Source of the DNA: Evansella tamaricis
GTDB lineage: Bacteria > Bacillota > Bacilli > Bacillales > Salisediminibacteriaceae
Direction: 5' to 3'
Assembly (NCBI RefSeq): GCF_019042215.1
Contig: NZ_JAHQCS010000145.1
Location: 1-60,295 of the forward strand
Length of the DNA stretch: 60,295 nt
The notes below the pieces were generated by a model, which had not been told where the DNA came from, made no database searches, and was given only the letters and a program-made list of their open reading frames with translations. The translations under genes and the position numbers were made by a program. Each line of letters opens with the position of its first letter. Positions within the stretch are counted from its first letter, which is position 1. Positions 54,259-60,295 of the stretch are shown piece by piece.

Positions 54259-55167
54259 ATGAAGATGCTAAGCAAACCGCAATTTGATCTTGCCAAGAAT
54301 TACATAATAAATCATGCCCGTCCAATCGATCGGCATCTTTTTAACTATCATTTTTTAAATGGATCAAAATCTCCCATCCTGGCTGAGCTTGAGAAATATC
54401 AAAATAGTGATGGTGGTGTGGGTAATGCATTAGAACCGGATATCAGATCTTCCTTTTCAAGCCCAGTGGTAACCTCCTTAGCGATGCAATATGCCAGGGA
54501 TGTAAATCTCCCTTGGAACCTTCCATTTATTCGTTCTGTCATGGACTACTTCACAAGGATTTATGAGAAATATCATCATTGGCCACTAAGATTGCCCCAT
54601 ATGAATGAATCACCACATGCTGAATGGTGGCACTATAGAGGATTAGATAGACCATTCAGTCACAATCCTGGAGTAGAAATCATTGGTTATTATCACGCTT
54701 ATCCACAATCTATTCCAGAAAACTTATTGCCCCTTTTCCATGACCATGTATTCCAGTATATTGAGGAGCAACCTGATCATATAGATGTTCATAAAATGCT
54801 TTGTTATTTAAGACTAGTGGAGGAAATGCCTGACCCTGGTAAGACAATCATCATTGATTATTTGAGAGACATTAGTCGCCAAGTAGTTACGGAAGATCTA
54901 TCCCAGTGGAGTGAATATAGCGCTAAACCATTATGGTTGGCACCTTCCCCAAACTCTCCTTTATATAACGTTTTGGAAGATGTTGTACATTGGAACTTGG
55001 ATTTTGAGATTGATCAACAATTACCAGACGGATCTTGGTCTCCATTATGGGAATGGGGGATAGAGAAGGATTTTTGGAAAAATACCGTCCTCCCAGAATG
55101 GAAAGGCTGGCTCACAGTCCAAGTATTGAAGGTACTTAAACGCTATGAAAGAATCTCCTTTGATTAA
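54259..55167 (+). CDS. Alpha/alpha-toroid (terpene cyclase/prenyltransferase-like) protein
   Basis: The 302-residue protein has repeats with the squalene-cyclase-like QW pattern: YQNSDGGVGNALEPD near 47 and QLPDGSWSPLWEWG near 255. No catalytic DxDD motif is seen. It is found as a hypothetical protein in Bacillaceae as far as I recall; the function is not assigned. GAGGAGCGATCCT precedes the ATG. It converges on dgkB. Confidence 0.65.
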   Translation: MKMLSKPQFDLAKNYIINHARPIDRHLFNYHFLNGSKSPILAELEKYQNSDGGVGNALEPDIRSSFSSPVVTSLAMQYARDVNLPWNLPFIRSVMDYFTRIYEKYHHWPLRLPHMNESPHAEWWHYRGLDRPFSHNPGVEIIGYYHAYPQSIPENLLPLFHDHVFQYIEEQPDHIDVHKMLCYLRLVEEMPDPGKTIIIDYLRDISRQVVTEDLSQWSEYSAKPLWLAPSPNSPLYNVLEDVVHWNLDFEIDQQLPDGSWSPLWEWGIEKDFWKNTVLPEWKGWLTVQVLKVLKRYERISFD

Positions 55168-55221
55168 CTTTAACTTGGGTATCGCACGTTAGATGTCGGT
55201 ACCCATAGGTACCCGGTACTC

Positions 55222-55255
55222 CAAAAAAAAGAGAGTTAGCAAATCACCTAACTCC
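55222..55255 (-). terminator. Terminator of dgkB
   Basis: On the minus strand GGAGTTAG pairs with CTAACTC(T)C, followed by eight T. It lies a few bases after the stop. Confidence 0.85.
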
Positions 55256-55259
55256 CCTA

Positions 55260-56198
55260 CTAGTTATTAAAATTAAAGCTCTCATTTGTAGTTGTTTGAA
55301 AACAGGCTAACTTCTTATTTGGTACAATCACATTGATATGATTATGAAGATTGCTGAATTCTCCAGGTAACTTCCCACCGTATTCCCCATCTAAATTTAA
55401 GTGAAGGTCCTGTTCTGAGTGAACAATAATATGGCTTGCTTGGATATACAGGACACGGTCATCATGAATATGTTCTCCTCGCAAAGCGTTAGTTACTACT
55501 CTAACCGCATCAGCCAAATTCGTCTTTTTCAAAATTAATAGATCAAACAAGCCATCATCCAAATATGCTTTTGGGGCCAATTTTTCAAAGCCACCTACCG
55601 AATTTGTATTTGATACAAGAAAAAGCATGATCTCCCCTTCGAATTTTTTTCCATCGTACTCTATGGTGACATGACTGGGCCGTATGCTGGGGAGCTTCTC
55701 AAACCCTTTCACATAGTATGCCACTTGTCCAATCATTGTTTTTAGCCTACTTGGAACTTCGTAAGTTAATTCTGTCAATGTCCCAGCGCCAGCAATGTTA
55801 ATAAAATAATCCTGTCCAACTTTCCCCACATCTACATTTTGAAGTCTTCCATTACACAGGACATCACAAGCTTCCGTAATATCTCTGGGAATATGAAGCG
55901 CCCTTGCGAAGTCGTTTGTTGTCCCTGCCGGAATAACTCCAAGAGATGGCCTCTTTTCTTGCTCTGCAATCCCGTTAACAACTTCATTTATCGTCCCATC
56001 TCCACCGGCAGCAATTACTAAGTCAAATCCCCGTTCCGTTGCCTGCTTTGCTGCACGTTTTGCACAGTCTTTACCAGTTGTGGCATGTGCTGATGTTTCA
56101 AAGCCCACCTTCTCTAGCCGATCTAGAATATAGGGTAAATTTTTTTTCATCTGTTCCCTTCCTGAGGAAGGATTATATATTAATCTAGCACGCTTCAT
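55260..56198 (-). CDS. dgkB: Diacylglycerol kinase DgkB
   Basis: The 312-residue soluble lipid kinase phosphorylates diacylglycerol released by lipoteichoic acid synthesis. It shows the DAGK catalytic motif AAGGDGTINEVVNG near 65 and GVIPAGTTNDFARALHIP near 90, as well as LNLDGEYGG near the C-terminus. The ATG at 56198 (GGGAGAGAGTGCG upstream) is preferred over a longer frame. In B. subtilis dgkB (yerQ) lies beside yefA (rlmCD); here they are separated by four genes. Confidence 0.92.
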   Translation of the reverse strand: MKRARLIYNPSSGREQMKKNLPYILDRLEKVGFETSAHATTGKDCAKRAAKQATERGFDLVIAAGGDGTINEVVNGIAEQEKRPSLGVIPAGTTNDFARALHIPRDITEACDVLCNGRLQNVDVGKVGQDYFINIAGAGTLTELTYEVPSRLKTMIGQVAYYVKGFEKLPSIRPSHVTIEYDGKKFEGEIMLFLVSNTNSVGGFEKLAPKAYLDDGLFDLLILKKTNLADAVRVVTNALRGEHIHDDRVLYIQASHIIVHSEQDLHLNLDGEYGGKLPGEFSNLHNHINVIVPNKKLACFQTTTNESFNFNN

Positions 56199-56405
56199 CG
56201 CACTCTCTCCCAGGGTAATTAAATTTTTCCACCTTTTTACATGACAGTATAACATTCAATGTATTGAAAGAGAAAGATTATGAATATATTATACAATTTC
56301 ACATGATATTAGAGAAAATCTAACCAATAATTTTAATAAATGTGAGCAAAATCATTTTTATTATTTTCATTTTTCGTTATTATATAGAAAAGGAGGTTCA
56401 CAAAA

Positions 56406-56885
56406 ATGTCACAATTTTTCCATAGATTGTTTATTTGCATACTTTCAGTTGTTTTATTCAGTGCAGCTTTAGCTGGTATTCAATACTTCATTACCGGTGG
56501 TGAACAGTTTGGATTTGGATTGCTTTTGGGAATATACTCCTTTTACACTGCACCTGTGTTCCTTTTAGGCGGTATCCCTGCATCCTACTTAGTTGATTCC
56601 TATATGAAAAAAAATCAAAGTGTATACACTAAACTACAGAATTACTTTCGATCGTTTGGTTTGTACGGTATAGCAGGTATTACGGTTGTGATGATTTATT
56701 CTGCCATCACTTCTATTACAAAGGGCCAATATTTTTTTACTGCCTTCGAATCATTACAAAATATTGCAATTGGACTCTCAGCAGCAATAGTTTACTATCA
56801 TATAACCTTACTTTTACAAATTAATTGGGAGAAGTTAAAGGAACAATATCAACAAGAAGCGGAAAACGTCAATAATACTCATTAA
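56406..56885 (+). CDS. Four-helix membrane protein of unknown function
   Basis: The 159-residue protein has four membrane segments (about 7-27, 40-62, 85-105, 118-138) and a charged C-terminal tail. The sequence is not recognised. AAAGGAGGTTCACAAAA precedes the ATG and a good terminator follows, so it is expressed as a single gene. Confidence 0.7.
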   Translation: MSQFFHRLFICILSVVLFSAALAGIQYFITGGEQFGFGLLLGIYSFYTAPVFLLGGIPASYLVDSYMKKNQSVYTKLQNYFRSFGLYGIAGITVVMIYSAITSITKGQYFFTAFESLQNIAIGLSAAIVYYHITLLLQINWEKLKEQYQQEAENVNNTH

Positions 56886-56895
56886 TTATCCTAAG

Positions 56896-56925
56896 GACCA
56901 ATTTAATTGGTCTTTTTATTTTTAA
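56896..56925 (+). terminator. Terminator after the four-helix membrane protein gene
   Basis: GACCAAT pairs with ATTGGTC around TTA, followed by TTTTTATTTTT. Confidence 0.85.
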
Positions 56926-57081
56926 ATAGTCAAAACAAACCTACTAAGATTACTTCCCATTTTCATACTAAAGTAAAACAAAAATTTAATTTATCCTGAA
57001 GTAAATTTTTTTATTTCATTCATAGTGTTTTCAACGCTAGGAAATGCTAATACAAATAATTTTATTGGGGGTTTATAGATA

Positions 57082-57942
57082 ATGTATTCTGCAAAACAAA
57101 TAGAGAAGTCGTATTGTGCCAGTGAATATGACAAGCTAGAGCGTGTCATACTTTGTGAACCTAAATATATGACGATTAGAGAACAAATTAACGAAACCCA
57201 AAAACATTTTAAAAACGAAGGTCTTCATATAGAGAAAGCGATGGAACAACACAAGAATTTTGTTAATACCCTTCAGTCGCAAGATATTGATGTCATTTTA
57301 CTTCCGTCTTTAGAAAAGTTTCCTGAACAAGTGTTTACAAGAGATATTGGTTTTACGTTAGGCCAAACTATTTTTGTGGCAGATATGGCAAATGAAATAC
57401 GGCAAGGAGAAGAAGAAGAATTAAAGAGATGGTTAAAGCAAGAGCAGATCTCCTATTTTAATCTCGTTGGGGATATGATTGAAGGCGGCGATGTTATTAT
57501 AGACAGGGAGAACATCTTTATTGGATTAAGTAATCGAACGAATCAATTCGCCATTGATCATGTACAAAGTTTACTTCATCAGTTCAATGTGATCACTGTC
57601 CCTTTCACAGAAAAATACTTACATCTGGATTGTGTCTTTAACATTATTTCACCGACAGAAGCTTTATTTTTCCCAGAAGCTTTCACAAAGAAAGAGATTG
57701 ATGTATTACAGTCTTATTATGAACTGATTCCCGTATCAAAAGAAGAGCAGTTTACTCTTGGGACTAATATTTTATCCATTGGAAATAAAAAAATTATTAG
57801 TTTACCTGTTAACAAGGACGTTAATAACCAACTTAAGAAGAGGGGATTTGAAGTTATTGAAGTAGACATATCGGAAATTATAAAATCTGGTGGTTCCTTT
57901 CGTTGCTGTACCTTGCCCTTAAAAAGGGAGATTACAGAGTAA
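57082..57942 (+). CDS. Dimethylarginine dimethylaminohydrolase/arginine deiminase family protein
   Basis: The 286-residue guanidine-modifying enzyme resembles DDAH and B. subtilis YkgA. Motifs are VFTRDIGFTLG near 88, EGGDVIID near 134 (substrate carboxylates), the catalytic His in YLHLDCVFNI near 183 and the nucleophile Cys in GGSFRCCTLP near the C-terminus. It would hydrolyse a substituted arginine to citrulline, but the substrate cannot be told. AGGGGGTTTATAGAT (weak spacing) precedes the ATG. Confidence 0.85.
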   Translation: MYSAKQIEKSYCASEYDKLERVILCEPKYMTIREQINETQKHFKNEGLHIEKAMEQHKNFVNTLQSQDIDVILLPSLEKFPEQVFTRDIGFTLGQTIFVADMANEIRQGEEEELKRWLKQEQISYFNLVGDMIEGGDVIIDRENIFIGLSNRTNQFAIDHVQSLLHQFNVITVPFTEKYLHLDCVFNIISPTEALFFPEAFTKKEIDVLQSYYELIPVSKEEQFTLGTNILSIGNKKIISLPVNKDVNNQLKKRGFEVIEVDISEIIKSGGSFRCCTLPLKREITE

Positions 57943-57961
57943 ATGAATATTTTAAAATTTA

Positions 57962-57999
57962 CCTCCTTTAATTTGAAAAATTAAAGGAGGATTTCTTTT
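57962..57999 (+). terminator. Terminator after the DDAH-like gene
   Basis: CCTCCTTTAATTT (57962-57974) pairs perfectly with AAATTAAAGGAGG (57978-57990), followed by ATTTCTTTTTC. The loop is three bases. Confidence 0.92.
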
Positions 58000-58083
58000 T
58001 CTATAGAATACATTATTTATCTTGTGTGTTTTATTCTTAGCGAGACAAATTCTACAATGTATCTCTGGAGGTAATAATATAAT

Positions 58084-58599
58084 ATGGATGTCGAACTTAA
58101 TCAGCTTACTTTCCAAAAAATGTCTTATGAAAGCGCAAGGGAGATCTCTTGTTGGACATACCCTTCTCCCTATGACATATATAGCATGGATGGTTCCGAA
58201 GAACTTGTACAAGAGCTCGTCGAAGGAAATTATTACGTTGCCTACGATTCAAATCAGCAACTAATTGGATATTTTTGTTACGGACACGATGCGCGGGTTC
58301 CTGGAGGGTATAAAATCGGTTTATATGAAGACCAATCTTTCGTAGATGTGGGCTTAGGTCTAAAACCGAACTTAACAGGGGCTGGTTTAGGTAAATCCTT
58401 TTTAGAAAAGGTTCTATCCTACTTGCATACATTAGACTATACGTCTTTTCGTTTAGTTGTTTTAACAACGAACAAGCGGGCCATCATTGTTTATTTAAAG
58501 GCAGGGTTTGTGCCAAAGATGGTTTTTTCAAGTCCTGTAAATGGAAAGAATATGGAATTTCTTTTTATGGAGAGTGATAAAGAGAATCTGGGATTGTAG
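58084..58599 (+). CDS. GNAT-family N-acetyltransferase
   Basis: The 171-residue acetyltransferase has the acetyl-CoA-binding block VGLGLKPNLTGAGLGKSFLE (about 89-108; Q/R-x-x-G-x-G/A variant NLTGAGLG) and VVLTTNKRAIIVYLKAGF near 135. The N-terminus AREISCWTYPSPYDIYSMD also occurs in related uncharacterised GNATs. Substrate unknown. TCTGGAGGTAATAATATA precedes the ATG. Confidence 0.87.
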   Translation: MDVELNQLTFQKMSYESAREISCWTYPSPYDIYSMDGSEELVQELVEGNYYVAYDSNQQLIGYFCYGHDARVPGGYKIGLYEDQSFVDVGLGLKPNLTGAGLGKSFLEKVLSYLHTLDYTSFRLVVLTTNKRAIIVYLKAGFVPKMVFSSPVNGKNMEFLFMESDKENLGL

Positions 58600-58627
58600 T
58601 TATAACTGTCTGCCAGGAACTTGTTAA

Positions 58628-59053
58628 TCAACTGATCCTTCTCTTCTCTTCTGTCTTTCTTTCAGTCTTTGAAAGAAGCTTATAAACAATTTTAGCAAAC
58701 ACTACCATGATAAACGCAAATAAAACAAGGCCTTTATTGGTAAATTCTATCTGTTGTATTAGACCATTCATACTTATTAAATAAAACACAAAAGCAGAGA
58801 CTTGCAGAAGTGTTACAAAGTATGGGAATAGGATGCGTTTTCCCCTTCGTTGAACACGTACAAATCGCAACCACTCAATTACTTGAAGGGGAATAATCCA
58901 TAAAAAAGTTGCCAATGCAAATAAAAATAATCCTGATACCCCCTGCAAATAAACTTCCGATGGTAGTAAAAATGATAAAACTCCTATAACTAATGATATT
59001 AACCCAATAAAAACACTTATAATCATGCATACAGTAACTGCTTGTTTCATCAT
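58628..59053 (-). CDS. Four-helix membrane protein of unknown function
   Basis: The 141-residue protein has four membrane segments (about 8-30, 38-62, 75-97, 106-126) and a basic tail (KTERKTEEKRR). AAGGAGG precedes two tandem ATGs; the second (59050) has the better spacing. Not recognised. It lies 30 bp from the left end of the insertion sequence. Confidence 0.65.
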   Translation of the reverse strand: MMKQAVTVCMIISVFIGLISLVIGVLSFLLPSEVYLQGVSGLFLFALATFLWIIPLQVIEWLRFVRVQRRGKRILFPYFVTLLQVSAFVFYLISMNGLIQQIEFTNKGLVLFAFIMVVFAKIVYKLLSKTERKTEEKRRIS

Positions 59054-59107
59054 ACCCTCCTTGAAGAATCTAAGCTTTGGTATGTCAACACTTATGTGGA
59101 CAAATAT

Positions 59108-59932
59108 TTAAAGGTGTATTAACTTGTATTCAGACGGTGTTAAATAACCTAGTGATCCATGAATTCGAATATTATTGTACCAATGTACGTAGTCAAAAAG
59201 TTCAAGGTCAAGTTCGTGTTGGCTAGAGAAAACCTTCCCATGAACGAACTCTGTTTTGATTGTCTTGAATGTAGCTTCAGCTACGGCATTGTCATAAGGC
59301 GTTCCTTTTTCACTCAATGAGCGTTCTATACCAAAGGCTTCTAGGGCTTGATCAATCAGTTTATTTTTAAATTCACTTCCTCTATCTGTGTGGAATAATT
59401 CAAGTCTATTAAGATTGTATTTTACTGATGTGAAGGCACGCTGAACTAACTCAGCACTTTTATGAGGACCAGCGCTGTAGCCAATAATTTCACGATTATA
59501 TAAATCTACTAAAACACAAATATAATGCCATTTCTGTTGAACTCGAACGTATGTTAAATCACTCACAATCACTTTCAGTTCCTGGTCTTGATCGAATTCA
59601 CGGTTCAATGTATTCCCTATCTCCGATTCATTACAAGACGTTCTAGAAGGCTTGAATTGTGCTACGGTGTATTTGGAAACTAATCCTTGTTCTTTCATGA
59701 TTCGGCCAATACGCCGGCGAGAAACCTTCCAACCCTTCTTTTTTAGCTCTATCTTTATCTTTCTCTGGCCATAGTTATCCCGACTTTTCTTAAAAATATC
59801 GACGATCAGATTCGTTAACTCTTCCTCTTGGTTATCTCGAATCTCTGCTTCATAATAATACGTACTTCTCGGTAGTTGTAGGACCTCGCACATTGCTGAT
59901 ACCGAGTATTTGTGACTGTTCTGTCGGATCAC
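59108..59932 (-). CDS. IS3-family transposase OrfB (DDE integrase domain)
   Basis: The 274-residue frame has an N-terminal HTH_21-type region (KIKIELKKKGWKVSRRRIGR) and an rve integrase core with the DDE triad: D in VSDLTYVRV, D in FHTDRGSEF and E in NAVAEATFKTIKTE. It is in the -1 frame relative to OrfA and starts (GTG) two bases after the OrfA stop. In IS3 elements it is normally made as an OrfAB fusion by -1 frameshifting. The reading frame is intact. Confidence 0.92.
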   Translation of the reverse strand: MIRQNSHKYSVSAMCEVLQLPRSTYYYEAEIRDNQEEELTNLIVDIFKKSRDNYGQRKIKIELKKKGWKVSRRRIGRIMKEQGLVSKYTVAQFKPSRTSCNESEIGNTLNREFDQDQELKVIVSDLTYVRVQQKWHYICVLVDLYNREIIGYSAGPHKSAELVQRAFTSVKYNLNRLELFHTDRGSEFKNKLIDQALEAFGIERSLSEKGTPYDNAVAEATFKTIKTEFVHGKVFSSQHELDLELFDYVHWYNNIRIHGSLGYLTPSEYKLIHL

Positions 59933-59934
59933 AT

Positions 59935-60219
59935 CTACTTTCGTCCCATGATCAGCGCGGCTTGCTTTAAAATATCATTCTCCATTGCTAGTCGTTGATT
60001 TTCTTTTCGTAAACGAATTAGCTCTTCTTGTTCCGGTGTACGGTTCTCTTTCTCTTCAAAAGACCCACTATTCTGGTGCTGCCTAACCCACTTATCAAAG
60101 GCAGATGGCGTCAGCTCGTATTCTTTGATAATTTCAGCCCTTGGCTTACCAGAAGCGTGCAACTGAACTATTTGTTCCTTAAATTCTTTTGTGTAGCTCC
60201 TTCTCTCTCGTTTGGCCAT
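59935..60219 (-). CDS. IS3-family transposase OrfA
   Basis: The 94-residue protein has a helix-turn-helix (RRSYTKEFKEQIVQLHASGK, ELTPSAFDKWVRQ; about 6-48) and a leucine-zipper-like coiled coil (LIRLRKENQRLAMENDILKQ; about 68-88), as usual for IS3 OrfA. The tail RK runs into CGAAAG just before the stop, a possible but non-classical slippery site. Confidence 0.92.
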   Translation of the reverse strand: MAKRERRSYTKEFKEQIVQLHASGKPRAEIIKEYELTPSAFDKWVRQHQNSGSFEEKENRTPEQEELIRLRKENQRLAMENDILKQAALIMGRK

Positions 60220-60295
60220 TACCGATTCCCCTCAGCGTTTATTTGAATCAAGTGTATATGACCTTAACGAATCTGTCCAACCAAGTGTAACCTAT

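Larger units (their letters stand above)
59083..60293 (-). mobile_element. IS3-family insertion sequence (IS150 group-like)
   Basis: The element contains the two transposase frames below and imperfect terminal inverted repeats of about 30 bp: left end TGTCAACACTTATGTGGACA (59083), right end reading inward AGGTTACACTTGGTTGGACA (60293). Both continue with a similar AAGG-ending block. The exact right end is uncertain because the window stops two bases later, and the target duplication cannot be seen. Confidence 0.82.

Noticed and set aside
1-60295. CRISPR arrays, tRNA or rRNA genes
   Set aside because: No regularly spaced direct repeats, no cloverleaf with a TTCRANNC arm, and no rRNA sequence beyond one short spacer-like stretch near 41.37 kb.

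Overview
The window reads as chromosome of a low-GC Gram-positive bacterium of the family Bacillaceae. The evidence is the gene content (CshA, a YfmL/YfmM pair, RlmCD, DgkB, bacterial nitric-oxide synthase, a SinI-like anti-repressor, a PlcR/NprR-type peptide receptor), strong AGGAGG ribosome binding sites, frequent TTG/GTG starts and T-rich intrinsic terminators. Two menaquinone genes of the futalosine route (mqnB, mqnD) are known from some alkaliphilic or halophilic Bacillaceae and absent from B. subtilis, so such a relative is likely. The species cannot be told from the sequence. No rRNA, tRNA, CRISPR array or prophage was seen. Layout from left to right: 1-14.2 kb holds RNA and DNA helicases (cshA, a SWIM/SNF2 protein, cshC/yfmL), a TraB-type lipoprotein, a MoxR/DUF58/DUF4129-like operon and the ABC-F gene yfmM. 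14.3-22.2 kb holds a flavin reductase/esterase pair and then a signalling cluster: a small SinI-like anti-repressor behind a class I cyclic-di-GMP riboswitch, a DUF4870 membrane protein, a stand-alone LuxR helix-turn-helix protein, and a response regulator with a large hybrid sensor kinase. 22.3-29.4 kb holds recQ, an SMP-30 lactonase, a fatty acid desaturase, a C4-dicarboxylate transporter and nos. 29.6-33.9 kb is an AT-rich block with an LpxL-like acyltransferase homologue facing two tandem HTH-TPR peptide receptors; a 44-residue propeptide gene overlaps the end of the first. 33.9-45 kb has a cupredoxin, a membrane-anchored serine protease, a heterodimeric ABC exporter, a frameshifted beta-propeller gene, mqnB-mqnD, a glutathione peroxidase, a ring-cleaving dioxygenase and a membrane protein with a distant paralogue at 10.4 kb. 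46-49.4 kb is a decaying stretch with three gene remnants around a glycosyltransferase. 49.5-59 kb has a RelE/ParE toxin-antitoxin pair, rlmCD, dgkB, a dimethylarginine-hydrolase-like gene and small membrane proteins. An IS3-family element occupies the right edge. The main attractions are two apparent regulatory systems. One is a c-di-GMP riboswitch that seems to control a SinI-type anti-repressor, which would link a second messenger directly to a biofilm/sporulation-type protein switch. The other is a receptor/propeptide quorum-sensing unit with a duplicated, peptide-less receptor beside it and a divergent acyltransferase-like gene that may be its target. A nested-hairpin dispersed repeat of about 130 bp occurs five times, whole or in part, always between genes.
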